A stretch of 64,000 bases of DNA, from contig OY754329.1 in NCBI GenBank assembly GCA_963573305.1, positions 146,269,266 through 146,333,265 on the forward strand, in the 5' to 3' direction. Positions within the stretch are counted from its first letter, which is position 1; every line of letters begins with the position of its first letter. Origin of the DNA: Pyrrhosoma nymphula (taxonomy: Eukaryota; Arthropoda; Insecta; Odonata; Coenagrionidae). Both the position numbers and the translations under genes were made by a program. The notes under the pieces are model-generated. The model was not told the DNA's origin, made no database searches, and worked only from the letters and a program-made list of their open reading frames with translations. Positions 10,450 through 24,800 of the stretch are shown piece by piece.

Positions 10450-12992
10450 AGTATTCTTAAGGTAAATTGTCTTACTTGTATGTGATTTTAGTCAATCTTG
10501 TATAATTGTTACAATTCTATAATACAGATCACTGAAATAGTCTTCGAATAACCATTTAGGATCGTTAAGAGGAAACATTGCTAATCGTCGAAATTTTTGT
10601 GGTCAGGGTGGTTGTATAGGCTCCTCGGAACGCAGCAGTAATGCAGGGCTTCACTACCTAGCTATAATAAGTTTCTATGGTTTAAGTCCTTCATGCATAG
10701 AGATTTCAGTTGTGGGACTGAAAATTCACATTTCTACAGCACATTCTCAATTCCCCTTGGACGTGGGGAAGTGTTTTTCTTTTTTTTTAATAATGGTGCA
10801 ATTTTCATTATGCTCACAGAGCATTATGGTAATATTTTATCTTCCACCTGCCTTCTTGCTATAAGGCAGCTCAATGACTACTTAGTCTTAGGAACTTCCT
10901 ATGTCCTTCATTCTCTCTTATGAGTGGTCCCAAAAAGTCATGATGCTGACAATTTTTCCAGTGAAGTATGCCTGTGCAACTTCTCTCTCCTTGATATGCC
11001 AACTTGAGTGCATAACAACCTTGCTCATTTACATAATATATATCCCAGCACTTACTCAAATTTGGAACGATTTTGCAAACACTTGTCTTTATTGTGCATT
11101 GAAGAAGTCATGGTGCACACATAGATCATGAGAAAGGGATGATCTGCCTATAGAAATGCTACTGACAAATCTGAGAATGTTGTGTCTTCATGACATTCTC
11201 TGCAGCAAGGGTAATGTCCAAAATTACCTAAATTAAATAGCTGCAAAAGTCTAGTTTTCAAATTCAATCACCTCAAGAGTCAATAGAGACAGCATCAGAT
11301 AGGAAATATCCTAACAATATATCCACTAGATTAAGTATGGATAACCATGGGTCAAAATTTCCCACATTTTGAAACTTATGTATGGTTTGTGCTTTGTAGG
11401 ATTGACAAAAATTATCGCATAGTATTTGAATACTAACTTTTGAGAGCTGTTTGAATAGATTATTGTTAAAAGCTATTCAACATTTAAAAATGTTGATATG
11501 AAGTTTAAAATCAATATATACTAAGTAATAAATGGATATTTTAGCAAATGATTCACAGCATTTTCTTCAGCATGAATCAAAGTTCAAATATTTACTCATA
11601 CTGCACCATGGAAAGATTTGAAGATTATATATAAAGTTATATACCAGAGGATTTTGGCAACTTTTCTGAGAAGATACAGGAAGATGTACCATTACATCCA
11701 TAAGAACCAACGTGTTTAGTCTGTGATGGGCAGGTTATGTTCTTGACTACTAACACACATCATACTTACGAGCTCCTCCCTGATTGGGCTTTCCATTATC
11801 CATGGCAGTGGCATAATTCGGGAGTTGCAGTTGTCACCCCAGTATTTTGAAGTAAAAATATCAATAATTTACAAACTGGAAAATACAATTTTTCATGCAT
11901 GGCCTTTTCTTGATTCTTTATTAATCATATCTATTTAAGGAGGACCCCCCCTTCCACCTGGGGGGTATTCCATACCCCCCGGTAGGCCTTGCCACCCTAG
12001 TTAAAAAGCTGGAATTACGCCCATGTTCCATGGCATTGGTTTTTGTAAATGAGTAAACAATAAGGAAGGACATTGCAGTTATAAATTAATTTTCAATAAA
12101 GACTATTAGTATGCAAATGATAAGGTAATGAAAAATGAGATTCACTCAAGAATGACGACCAAGACTCTTGCAAAGCTTTATTGGATATCCATATACACTT
12201 CAACCAAAATGGTTTCCTTCACATTTATTGCCATGAAACGGATTATAACAGATAGATCCTGAGCAGCATTCGGGCAATATATAAAAAAATCTTTATTTAA
12301 ACGACTTTTTAGTGATAGGTAATTACCTATAAATGCCATTGCTAACCTCCTTTACTTTATGTAAACACGATTATAGCAAATTATTGTCATTTTTTAATAT
12401 CAAGTACCACTTAATTCATCCTATACCTAAAAAACATTTTATTTAAAATGGGCAAACTTTCAACAATGTTAACAGGTAACTCCACCAATAAAAACGTCTT
12501 GCAAACTTTTAAACCATTAAGCAACAACACTTGATGGGCCATCAAATAATTAAACAAATTTTATATAATTGACATAGATATAGACCATTAAAAATATGGC
12601 CATGTATAATAGGCCATTGAAAAATATTGGCATAGGTTAGGTAATGCAAATGAACATCATGTTTTACAGCTTTAATTCTAGTCCTATATAATATGTATAG
12701 AAGCTTAGGCACTCAAGAGGCAAACTGATGACTGGAGTAGCCATTTCCACCATCGAATAACAGATAACACTGCCAAATTGAACATTTGGCACAAGATTTT
12801 CAGGAAGCACTATCACGTGAATGCACAATAATGTGATCTTTCGTGAGGTAATTTGAGCTTAATCTCATTGAGCTGAGGTTGGGATAACTTAACACATTAC
12901 CCAGTCTGGGAACCTTCACCTTACACTTATATGCTGAAAATATACACTACGTATTTAAATGGAAGACATTGAAGAAGTTATTTGTCAAGCAC
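10450..12992. other. Intergenic, no gene seen
   Basis: AT-rich sequence lies between the ATPsynB poly(A) signal and the stop codon of the right SWEET gene. It should include the SWEET 3' UTR. The block at about 11940-11990, with C-runs and GGGGGGTATTCC, resembles the insertion at about 47780-48000, so a shared dispersed repeat is possible. No coding exon was recognised. Confidence 0.4.
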
Positions 12993-14240
12993 TTAATCCT
13001 TCTTAACAGTAGCAGGTTCTCCTGGATATATGACAAACAGAGAAAGCTGAACTAAGAGTAAGGATAAACCCATTACATTCTGGAACTGGAATTAAAAGAA
13101 ATAGGATTAACATTCAAATTCGATTAAGCAGCTCATGAGAGCCAAACTTCACCTCAAGCACTTCATTTTTCTCACCAATAGGAAGCCATTCTCAATTATG
13201 ATCCCATATAGAAGCCACAGGAATGTTACTACTGTCCCTGACAATATAAGGGGAAACGGTAATGTGACTGTACTTTTGGTCTTCATAACTGTGCCCTAAA
13301 AATGACAAAAAGTTAAGTAAGCACCTGGAGTAGTCAGAACTCTTTGGTGGTTTTTAATTGAATTTATTCATTAAGCACTCACGAGGGAAGCTAATGGCGA
13401 TGCTAAGAGGGCCATCTGTAATATTGTGACAATTACTCCAAACCTGAACTCAATCATGACTGGTGATTCCATCTGTGCATACCCCAACAGGAAAGCAACA
13501 AATACAAATGATTTCAATAACTGCACTTTCACTTCACCCTGAAAAATTGGTCATAAGAAAATACTCACATAAAATTTGCTAGATAGAGCTTGACAGAAAA
13601 ATGCCTTAAATTACACTAGGGAAATACAGTAGTAGGTAAGGAGTACATCCAGAACAGGGACGTCAGGGTAGACAATGCATTTACATTAGAACCATTTACA
13701 TCTCCCGCTTGTATTCCAAAAAATGTCAAGTGCATAACAACGCTTAACAGTGACTCTCACTGGCACTATACCAAGACAAGTTTGAATGAATCTATTGCTT
13801 GTATTTACCTTTGATTCCGTGTACAGGTAGTACGCAAAAACATATACCATGTTTAGTAGAATAGCAACCATGCTCACTTGAATCATGGGCTGATCTTGCA
13901 GTAGCGATCCATATTTTAAATTCAATGAACCTCTAAAGAAAAAAGCAAGTTGAATGTTAAATGAGCACAGACCTATATAGCTAAGGTAATTTTGGAATAA
14001 CTGGCAAAATATTGCACTTACATAACGATGCCGCCTAGAAAAGGCACAATAGAAACATTTTCTGTGTTTCCTTTCTTTGCGATATCCCGTATTATGAACC
14101 TAAAAAGAAATGATGTATCATTCATAATTTTCGACCTGTGCTAAGCTAATTATCAATACTTACATTCCAGAGAAAAACTGCGCTATTGTGGTAACAGAGG
14201 CCAATGTCCCCACAATATCTTTATACTCCTCGTAAGGCAT
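12993..14240 (-). CDS. slv: SWEET-family sugar transporter (saliva-like), complete
   Basis: This is a bidirectional sugar transporter of the SWEET family, expected in the plasma or an internal membrane. Six minus-strand exons join without a phase conflict: 14240-14164, 14099-14022, 13932-13809, 13538-13383, 13295-13176 and 13085-12993. The product is 215 aa, as expected for animal SWEETs. Order of features: MPYEEYKDIVGTLASVTTIA, QFFSGMFIIRDIAKKGNTEN, VSIVPFLGGIV, then LKYGSLLQDQP (first bundle); ESPVMIEFRFGVIVTILQMA and LASPLASL; then TKSTVTLPFPLILSGT with FLWLLYGIIIENGFLL (second bundle); and the tail LFVIYPGEPATVKKD. The LPFP and LWLLYG motifs are diagnostic. The sequence differs clearly from the left copy, so the duplication is old. 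Nothing is truncated. Confidence 0.95.
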
Positions 14241-15773
14241 TTCGGACGGTTGCCTACGATATTGTTTTCAATCTTAAGGAAAAGTAATGGGATTTCCACA
14301 ACTTACTCCTCTAATTGTAAAAAAAAACGAACAGCAATAAGTACCGGCTGATAAAATATAATAAGCATATGTTGCGTCAATATGCTGAGCTGCTTTTGAA
14401 CCTATCACAAAAATTACTAACTCAAAATTCTTCTCGTAAGCCGCCGAAAACAGCCGACGATATGTACCACATTATCATTTTCTTCGGATGACCTTGAGAG
14501 CATTTGCTCCACTTTCCCTTAATCAGAGTGAGTGATGCCATCTGATTCGCTTCATATAAGATTTGTAAAATACCATTCATGTAAGAAAACTGATGTACTT
14601 GCCATTGCTAATTATCTGCAATTTGTTCTTCCTTAGTTTGATTTTTCGTAATTTCATTTCCACGAATACGTCCATGTCGAGTTCAATTTGCCGGATGAAG
14701 AGTCCACGATGTAAGAGTTCAAATCAATTTCCCTCAATAAAAGCAATTTCTTGCCTTCCCGCTTCATTTCAGGCCAGATGTTAGCTCTAGCGACTTCGTT
14801 CATCACGTCTGTAGACATGCCTCAATTTGAAAGGGAAGAGGGCGGCGGTTTTATAACTCTGAAATCAAGTGAATGTAAAAATGATATATTCATTCGGGTT
14901 ACATAATAAGTGCTTTGAGAATTTGAAATAATAAATAAGAAAAGTAGTATTTATTGCATCTGAAGCTTAGAGAAAAACAAGTTGCATTGAAGTTGTCGCT
15001 TATTCCTTCGGCAAGCCGCGAGTTAATGTCTTTTCCATATTATGGATCCGAAGCGCGAATTCCCTCGATGAAATTTGAGTTCACTTCGAAATAATTTTAC
15101 TTGCGTCATTAAGTTTGTAATGCATGGAGAGAAAAATATCCATGTGTACCTCTTTGAATTTTAGTGCAATCAACATGACGTAGAGCACCTTATTTAAACG
15201 CTAATAATGCGAACGAGGCATGAGACTAGCACTAGAGGCATGAGACTAGACACCATTTATAAAACACTAGGGTAGGATTATTTGTGAACTTGGATTGGCC
15301 ATTCGATAAAACTTGTCTGTTACCTGCCATGGTACTTGCGAAAATAATGGCCTGCTTTCGTGCAACAATGGCGAAGCTCAGGTGTCTGTGGGAATTACAT
15401 AACGCTATTCAGCAAAATCTACCATATATACGATACCTTAAGGATAACACTCGTTTTTTCATTGAAATTAACAACAGCACATGATTGGGGGCCAGTAAAT
15501 ACGTACGCAAACTGCGGCGAATGTATAGAGCAGAAAATTGTAGAAATGCAACACATAGGGGGATGAAAAATAGAACCAGGGGCAGGATCTGACGAGAATC
15601 ATAATAAATAAAAGAGATATTAACATAGCTCTTTGTCCACAACCTTTCTGTGGGCACCAACATGCATGATCAACGCAGATATTCAATCGGAATATGTTAA
15701 TGAGCAGGCAAAAGGACAAGAGTAAGCAAAAATACAAGTAATTCCTTGATGTGGTCAGCGAAGATCTACTTCG
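14241..15773. other. Intergenic between SWEET and NOP2
   Basis: This holds the SWEET promoter and 5' UTR on the right-hand side of its start codon, and the downstream flank of NOP2. A direct repeat of ATGAGACTAG with flanking GGC occurs at about 15217-15250. Short reading frames at 15284-15737 run on both strands and match nothing I recognise. No gene is called. Confidence 0.4.
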
Positions 15774-15779
15774 TTTATT
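15774..15779 (-). terminator. Poly(A) signal of NOP2
   Basis: AATAAA on the minus strand lies 67 nt beyond the NOP2 stop codon. Confidence 0.7.
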
Positions 15780-15845
15780 TTAAAACACTGAAGTACAAAT
15801 TTATCCCTTATATTGGGAGATTCCATCATTCACAAATACTAATCC

Positions 15846-18800
15846 TTACCTTTTCACAGGCTTCTTTATTTTATTAATTCCTTTGGATAAATTAGACATT
15901 TTTTTGAATCTAACAGGAGTTCTAGCCAATATTTTGCTTTTAACACCTGCACCAACCTTTAAGTCCTTAACTTTTTTAACTTTTGATATAATTTTAACTC
16001 CATCTGAACCTTCATCTGCCATGTTGCTTCCTGCACTCTCCCCCACATCCAACACCTTCACTTTTTTCACTTTAGGAGCAACTGTGTCAACATCTGAGCC
16101 TTTGTCATCACCACTATTCCTTGGTTTGGTTTGTTTCACTAAATGATCATTCTCTAACTTCTCTCTGCTATCAGTTTTCTTCATCACTTTAATCTTTGTC
16201 TTTTTTGAATTTTCCACGGCCTTATTAGATTTCACAAGAAGTTTGTTTTTGTCCTTTGAAATACTCTTCAACTTCTTTCCCACTTGCATTCCATCTGACT
16301 TCTTTCTTTTCAAGACAGAGGTGGGCTTCTCCAATGAATCTATCACTGAATTCACCATACTTACCTCAGCTGTCTTCAACTTTTTCTTGTGCACAGGACC
16401 TGGCTCACAACTTTGAGTCACAGGCTGGACATTTTCACTAGTATTACTCTCTTCTATTTCCTCTTCATTATTATAGCTGGGTTGTTTAGGAATCAAATTT
16501 GAAAACTTTTTCAACTTTGCCACAAAAAAACCATCCAAGTTGTGGGTATGAGGGTAAAATCTTCTGGTAAGCTCCATTGAAGGATGAAACCTAAAGTCAA
16601 AGGACATGCCATCTAATTAGCAGGTAAGAAAAATTTAATTTTACACAAAAATTGCAACATGCCACAGCTTACGTACCTATGCTGTCTGAAGTTTTTGAAA
16701 CCTGGAGTACCAAAGTCGAGTCCAGTAGGAACAAGTTTCACATCTCTTTTTTTGAGAGCATAATTTATGACCAACTCATTTTCTTCTGGCTAAAAATTTA
16801 CAGTAAAATTATCAAATTAACAGGAAAATATAAAAGCAAGCTTCACTGAAAACCTAATTCAACTTTAACATACCAAAATCGAGCATGTGGAATACACCAG
16901 ATATCCTCCGGTGGATGAAGAGGAATTCAGGCAATCAATAGCAGCCAAAATTAGTTCCTTCTGTAAATTGCAACATCTCATAATGCTTGGGTCATCTTTG
17001 CTCATTTTCACGCTGGGATCCTTTGCCACAATCCCCGTACCTGAACATGGAGCATCAAGGAGTACCCTATCAAATCCTTTCATCACCTGTAAAGCGAAAT
17101 GGAGGTTAATTAAGACATTAAAACACCAGTCAAATTTCTAACAAAATAAAAGATCAAAATTTGTTTACAGTAGGAAGCTTCCTTCCATCCATACAGGAGA
17201 TGACTGAGTTCACAACACCCAATCTGTGGAAATTGCCAACAATAGCTTTAGTTCTGTCAGATTTTGCATCATTTGCCAAAAGAACTCCTGTGTTCTTCAT
17301 TATAGCAGCTGAAAATAAAAAATAAAATATGAATATCAAGTGAAAGCTTCAACTATAATTGGCAACAAAGCTGGGTAGCATTAATAATTACACTTTAACC
17401 CTTAGGTGCTCAAGGTTCCAATATATCAGCTTTCTCATTTCACCCGAAGTGCTCAAGAGGCCGATATATCGGCTCTAGATTTAGACAGATATCAGACTGA
17501 AAATCATTTATTTTTGTTACAAATCTGCTATAATGGTATAGTTCTTTATGTTTTTAATACTTAAATAAACAAAAATTACAGCCCTCTCCCCCATTCATTT
17601 AACGGAGCTGACTCACAGCGTGTCATCATCGAAACTATTTTTGAAGTTATACTTCTTTGCGCCCGTTGGAGACTTTTGGGATGGGATGTTGGTCGAGAAA
17701 CCGCATCACGCTCTTTTGGGTGAGAAAAATCCACAATTGTACTCATTGATACGAATACCTGGGTATTTCTAATCGAGCTAAAAGGATGAAATTTTCAGGG
17801 AAGGGTTCAAATTTGGTGTCGAGTCAGGAAAAAATCGAAAATCCCAATATTTTTCATTGGTTTCGAGTCCAGATAGGATTTTGTTTTTTAATGGGTTTAA
17901 ATGGGAAAAATGAATAATTTACGTGTAGAGTAATTTTCATTCATTCATTAAAATATGAAATAATTTAGATACAAGTTTCATTCTTTGACTGAAATGAGGC
18001 CAAAAGATCAATGCATTTACTTCTTGCAACCGATGTTTCTCTATCGATCGATAAATTGAAATATTTGAAGTTTAAATGCAAAATTAATGCAAATTTCGAT
18101 CTTTTTTCATTTTCGTTGCTAAGCAATTTTTTCATTGTTCCCGAGACTTCCAGTACCTTATACGCGTGCTATAAAGATTAAACTTAAAGGAATATAACAT
18201 TCTCCGTGCGTATTTCAATTGCTTTTAACGATATTATGCCTCAGAAATATACTTTTTACAATGTTTTATAATTATATACATAAACTGTTTCGTAGCTTTG
18301 ACACTCCTCCATTTGCTCATGCTTACGAAATCCGTTGGGATCACTCCAGATTCCTCCATTTTGCTTCTGAAACACTCTTTACACCTTATTCCGGGTTTCC
18401 CTCTCTCTGTTTTTCCAGGAAACATTAATCCTTGCACCTACTTTCTGAAATGTACCTCGAAACTCCATTCTACAAGTCAAAACCATGTAAAATGATAATG
18501 TTCTATGATGTATTATCTCTTGGATTTTGAAATTATGAATTCAAGTACTACGCCATGTGTTTAATATGTAAATTATAATAATTGAGATCAGCAAAAATAA
18601 AATGAAATGTGAAAATCCATAGCATTTACTTAGCTCATATTGATTGAATTTCATACTGCCAAATAACTGTAATCATGTTTAATTACAAATATTTACTTTA
18701 AAATTGCTCAATGGAATGAAAATAAAAGGAAAAATATAGCAATTACTAAGAAGAACAAAGTACATATGTCATGGGACCATTCGTTTTATGCTATTATCTC

Positions 18801-21800
18801 ATTATTATATTCTTAGGTCAAAAATTGACCCAGCTAAAATAATTTCCAAAAGAAGTAAGACCTTATTGCTTTCGTTTTTAATGATTTACAATGTACTATA
18901 GGGTGTCCCTTATTTGGCAAAAAAAAAATTTTTTGCAAATGTTTTCGGGCTCACCCCCTAAATATTTTCCATTAGGTCAGGTGTTCTCAAAAACAAAATT
19001 TCATCTCAATAGGCCAATATTAACCCGTGCCGACTTGAGCGCAAAGTTTGAATGTTGGAAATTATAGGTTTTTTTAGTTTTAATTCTGTGAAAAAGTTAT
19101 TGATGCATGTTTAATATGTAACTTTATATTACAATTTAATACATCTTCACTCTTTAGACCGCATTATGGTAATAAGAACTTAGAAGATACAATTTTCCAC
19201 TGACAAAAATTTTGATTCGACCCATATTTCGATGCACTGCATCATCATGCAGTGCATCTAAACCCGGGTCGAATTAAAATTTTTAACCGTGGAAAATTGC
19301 TTTTTTTAAGTTCTTATTATGTTCATATTCTTTAACATCTCACCTGATTCCTCCTGTTTCCTGCATTATGGTTTTTAATTTATTTTATGGTTCTTGTGGA
19401 TACTTTCTTTTAAGTGTTTCTTTCTTGTAGTCTGAGTACAGTATACGACTTTTTGAACACACACAATTTGATTTTTCTCCTCATCTACAGTCAGTAGTCT
19501 ATAAAAATCTTGTATACATTTAATACACCTTTCAGCACGGTCATTCACAGCTGTTAACTCCATAACTATCCTTTGAGTGTCTACATATCAAGTGTTGCTC
19601 ATCAATGTCGAAGGACATTCTTGAATAAAACTAGTGTCCATATTCAGGCAAGAGAACATATCTCTGCTTTTGGTTGACCTAAAGTCGTCCATTGTTTTCA
19701 CCGAAATGAAGATAAGATTAGGAGATGTATGTATACTAACGAATAAAAAATTAAAGAATGCCTATCAGGATAAAATTAAACTTACTATATAATTGTATAT
19801 CCAATTCTCCACAAAGAGGAATTTATCTCTTTTCCATGTGTTGATTCTTTCTGGCTAAATGTGCCTCCATTTTGATTTGTATACTTCACCATCGAAGAGC
19901 GATAGGACAGACAACTCTTCTGATAAATACCACATATGGTGACTACATTTCTTTAGAGCTGCTTTTGAAAGTGTGGAATCTATTCTTTCATATGATTTTA
20001 GAACTTTAAAGAAGCAGGGATCTTGATAAGGAGCTTTTACAGCTGCACTGCACTGAAGCCACGGTTTGACATAAATAGTTGCAATGATTAGAGAGACATC
20101 TTATAACGCATTTTTATTTGCACTGGATAGTTTAAGTTGCAATATTAGCAGAAATATTTTTGAAACAATAAATGAAATAAATAAAATTTTTCTCCCAAAA
20201 ACATTAGAGAGAGTTCTATGAATTCACGATAATCACTGCTTAGTGTTGGTTTATCTAATTAACTTTCATTAAAGTCTAACATTTCTTTAATTTTCGACTC
20301 ACTAAAAACATTTCCACATTCTCTTTGGCACTTTGAAAATTATTAGCATTGACACTTTCCCAGCTTTCCCTAAAATGTTTACAAAGTGGTATGTCAGGAC
20401 TGCTTGTTACATCACATACTTCATATTCAAATACACAACGCTCAAATACAAGTTCATATATGTGATGATGGCATGGAAAAAAACTACAATTCCCTGAACA
20501 CTTTATATTCAAGTAAGACGAATGTACCATTAAAACGTCCAGATTTTAATGCAGTTGTGTCACAGCAGAGAATTTGCACAGTGTCTTCTATACCTTAATG
20601 CATTCCAAACAGCGTTGGGTTGCTCTTTACCAGGAGATTTTTGTTATTTTGGAACCCAGATGAACTGCTTACTGTCCCCAAATGTAACAACAATTGGAAG
20701 ACATTCTTCATTTTTGTCGCTGAAATTTAATGCAGGCAACAGTTTTCAATCCCATTGAACAGTAAGAATTGCAGGTATATCATTCTTGAAAGCAGATTTA
20801 ATTGTTTCAGAACGTTCTCTTCTCTTCTTCTATCTGACTCGATGAATAGAAGATTTATTAAAAGTCCTTCGGTATTGTGACCAAGTGCCTCTGCTTTAAC
20901 AAGAAGGATGTATACAAATTCTCTTACTCAGCTGGCATCTATCCAAAGCAGTCACTAATTTCTTATAAAGTGTGATCAAATCTTTCGTGCCATGCCTTGC
21001 AGCATTCTGCATTGATGTACTCTCAGAAGTCTCTCCTAACAGTTTACCAACGTTGATCTTCAGATGATGAAGAAGGTGGAACAGCAGAAGATGTAGATGC
21101 TGCACACTGCTTTTCTCTATTTCTGATTTTCTTTTCGTCGCCCTTTCTTCTTTATCCGCGAGTTTTTGGTCTACTCCTGCATGGTAGCTTTTACGTCCTG
21201 GTTCTCGCTGTCGAAGTAAAAGCATCCTGTCTACTTCCAACTTGATCATTTGAAGAGCATTGGCATGTGCAAAGCAAATAGGTTGTCCAAATTATTCCTT
21301 ATTAACTCCTCTTCACGATGCTTAAAAATGTTTTCACACTTATTTGCGTATTTTTTCCATTTTTTCCACTCCGAATGCAAGTTAATTAGTATTTGTAGTA
21401 AACAATGCTGAATATTTCTTGTCGGAATTTATGCTTTCTCCCAAAATATAATGCACTTACGAATCACAAGATTAGCAATTACACTGACAATTAATTTTAC
21501 CTCCCGTATGTTACAAAATATAACTTCAAGCACTTGTCTATTTGATGGCAATTTGTGTCCAGTTATTTGCTGCATAATATCTCCTATTAAAAACACACTT
21601 TTCCTGGCTCTGGGCAATTGATGTGAAATTATGTTAGATGAGCGACCCAAAAACACGTGTGTCACGATGTATAGCAAATAAAGAACTCACGTCAATGCAT
21701 GTAGTGACAGGCTGAGGCCTGGCTCAGCGCTGGGTGGAAAGTCCGGATTTTTCTTCATTCGAGTTCGCGCTCAAGTCGGCACGGGTTAGAATGCTCCGAT

Positions 21801-24800
21801 CTCAACAAAATTTTGTATAGGCATGTTTTAGAGTCATTCGAACAAAATTGGAGGGTGAGCGTTCAAAAATTTCAGAGTCGGAAAATAAGGGACACCCTAA
21901 TGTACTATCATACACTTTTCCCCTTTTGCTTGCAAACTGCAAGCACCCATTTACTCGTTTTGTACGTTCGAACTTTTAAAAGAAGTTTTGTTTAAAAAAA
22001 AACGTGGTCTGCGTCGGACCAGACGGTGGAAGTTATACTTCTTTGGCCGGTCGCACACACCCGCTCACACACACAGGAAGACAGGATATATAAATGAAAT
22101 AAAAGACATTTTTTCTCTATTATTCAATATATTTCTCTTCGATATATTGTTATTTTAAACAAAACTTCTTTTCAAAGTTCGAACGTACAAAACGAGTAAA
22201 TGGGTGCTTGCAGTTTGCAAGCAAAAGGGGAAAAGTGTATGATAGTACATTGTAAATCATTAAAAACGAATGCAATAAGGTCTTACTTCTTTTGGAATTC
22301 GTATCAATGAGTACAATTGTGGATTTTTCTCACCCAAAAGAGCGTGACGCGGTTTCTCGACCAACATCCCATCCCAAAAGTCTCCAACGGGCGCAAAGAA
22401 GTATAACTTCAATAACAATATATCGAAGAGAAATAAATTGAATAATAGAGAAAAAATGTCTTTTATTTCATTTATATATCCTGTCTGCCTGTGTGTGTGA
22501 GCGGGTGTGTGCGACCGGCCAAAGAAGTATAACTTCCACCGTCTGGTCCGACGCAGACCACGTTTTTTTTTTTGATGATGACATGCTGCCTCACCACTAA
22601 CCGCATAACTCCTTTTCTCACTTCCTTCTTTCACTCTCTCTTCATCCCTCTCCTTCCCTTTCCCCTTATCCTGATTCGTCACCCTCCACCTCTCACCCTC
22701 TTCCACCCCATTACTCCTGGTCTCATTTACTCTCTTTCTCCATCTCTCTCCCTCCCTTCTCCTCTCTCTCTCTCATTCTTGTACTCTACTTCTCAACCCC
22801 TCCATCTTCCATCCCCACAACTCCTCTTCTCAATTCCTCTCTTTCTCCGTCTTTCCCACACCCTCTCTCTGTCTCTGGGGCTATTCAAGTATTACGTTAG
22901 GCAATTTTGGTCACTCTTTGACCCCCTCTCTCTAAGATTTTATGAACACCCTCTCTCCCCTCCCCACCTTACATAAGTTGCCATAAATCTTTGGAACCAT
23001 GCACATAGGTGACATATATCGGTGATTCCATGTCCAAGTGTGCAAAAAATGATAGATAACGGTTTATGATTTTTCACGATTTACAATAGGCATGACTCGC
23101 AAAACTCATGATCTTTTAAAATTCAATATGTATCTCCAAAGCATGGACACATACGTTTTTTAACTGTTTAGCATTATTCCAGGCATACCGCCACGGCAGT
23201 ACTCCTACAAAGTAAGATTTTTTGTTCAACAATAATTAAAAAGTGATGGAAACACGATCTCAGAAGTAACTGAAATCTTACGTAAGATTGTCTAGGACCC
23301 CATCAACCCCCTACTTAACCCTTTCGTGACGGGGACGGGGAAATTTTTTTTGCTTTGCCAGTACGGAGCTTTCACTATGCTAGGATCTTCACCGGTACCT
23401 ATTTCCCGAACTTGGGACGGGGGCCAGAGGGGTGTTTAATCTTTTTCTCGGCCACCAGGCTGAGATAATCTCCGCCCTTTTCCACTTGGGGTGCTCATTA
23501 TGGCATGCGGTCGCGGTCAACTATTTTTCATGCGATGGTTTTGTTAAAAACATTGTTGCTGTAGCCTCGATATTTATTTAATTGGAAATGAATTATTCTT
23601 GTCTTACAATGACTTTACAGCTTTTAAACAAAATTCTATCGTTAATATTAAGCTCTCTAGCAACAAAAATTGTATCAATGGTAAATATATTTTTACACAC
23701 AAACTACCTTAAAAATAACAGTAGAATTCCGTTTAAAATTTGTAGTTGTAGAGCTAAACATAAGGAATGCACTTATAATGCTCAATTTTCCAATTACACA
23801 AACACTTTTAAGTTTGTTATTTCACTACACCAGCAAGCAACTGACCACGGACCCCTGCTGTGAGTGGGGCACGCATTGCGAGGAAGGGTTGAGGTAATCC
23901 TCTCCCGCAAACCGAGAAAGGATACCAACGGCGTCCCAAGAAGAAGTCCTTAAAACACACACCTTTTAGGCATGCTTAGGGCTAGCTTAGCGGCACGACG
24001 TTCGTAGCGAAAGGGTTAAGATAATGTAATAAAAACTCACCTCCCTGCCCCAATAAAATGTGTTACGTAATACTTGAATTGCCACTGTCTCCACATTTTA
24101 TGTGATAAAATGTATCATATCATATAATGGCTTATGTATTAGATGGATATTATAAATTAATTTCATTATGTTTTAGTGTAAAGTGCAATCTTTTATAAGA
24201 AATGTGCTTATGTATGATAAATGTTGAGTTCAATTAATTATGCATTTTAAAACTTTTTTTCCAAGACAATTTCAGTTGGCCTACAGACTAGAAATTTGGT
24301 TGGTAGAATAGTATCACCCCACAACTACCTAGAAAAATATAAAATTCCAGAAAAGAGGACCAAGTTTGAGTCCAGAAAAGACGGTCCCAAACTGAAATAC
24401 AGGGGCCATTCAATAATTAACTAGACAAATGGCTGAGTACAAAAAACGTTTTATTCAATGACAATGAAACTCACTTTACTTCTCAATGTACTCTGCACTA
24501 ACATTTAGGCAGTTGTCCCATCACTCTGTCAGCTTTCTAATTCCCATGGTAACGAAAGTTTCATCTAATAATAATCAGTAGTTTACCTGCTATTGCAGTT
24601 TGTCTCATTAATTATTGAACGGCCCTCGTAGCATGGGAATCAATGGGAAATACAACACTGTTATTTTACAAATTTAAAATATAATAACATACACCCAAAA
24701 TGGTAAGACTTACTTAGACTAAAATATGCATGACAGGCCAAATTTATACTTTTTTCCGATTGACTTTCATGTACAGTCTATAGCTAACAAATCTTTAATT

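Larger units (their letters stand above)
17641..22563. mobile_element. Older inverted-repeat DNA element, interrupted by later insertions
   Basis: Three blocks occur in both orientations. Block 1 is at 17641-17757 and inverted at about 22297-22410 (TTGGAGACTTTTGGGATGGG and its complement). Block 2 is at about 18842-18898 plus 21900-21998, inverted at about 22160-22296. Block 3 is at about 22000-22158, inverted at about 22412-22563. Block 3 has outer ends CGTGGTCTGCGTCGGACCAG, so 22000-22563 alone looks like a 564-bp element with terminal repeats of about 150 bp. GAAGTTATACTTCTTTG recurs near several junctions. No transposase of its own was recognised and the superfamily is unknown. It lies in the NOP2 intron between exons 7 and 8. 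Confidence 0.7.

Noticed and set aside
15883..16441. Plus-strand reading frames opposite NOP2 exon 11
   Set aside because: Complement of the lysine-rich NOP2 tail, which reads as Phe/Leu-rich frames.
17397..17480. Second piggyBac-like end (TTAACCCTTAGGTGCTCAAGG)
   Set aside because: No matching inverted end with TTAA was found.
22260..22976. 148- and 134-residue reading frames
   Set aside because: They run through the inverted repeat and the pyrimidine tract and have low-complexity composition.
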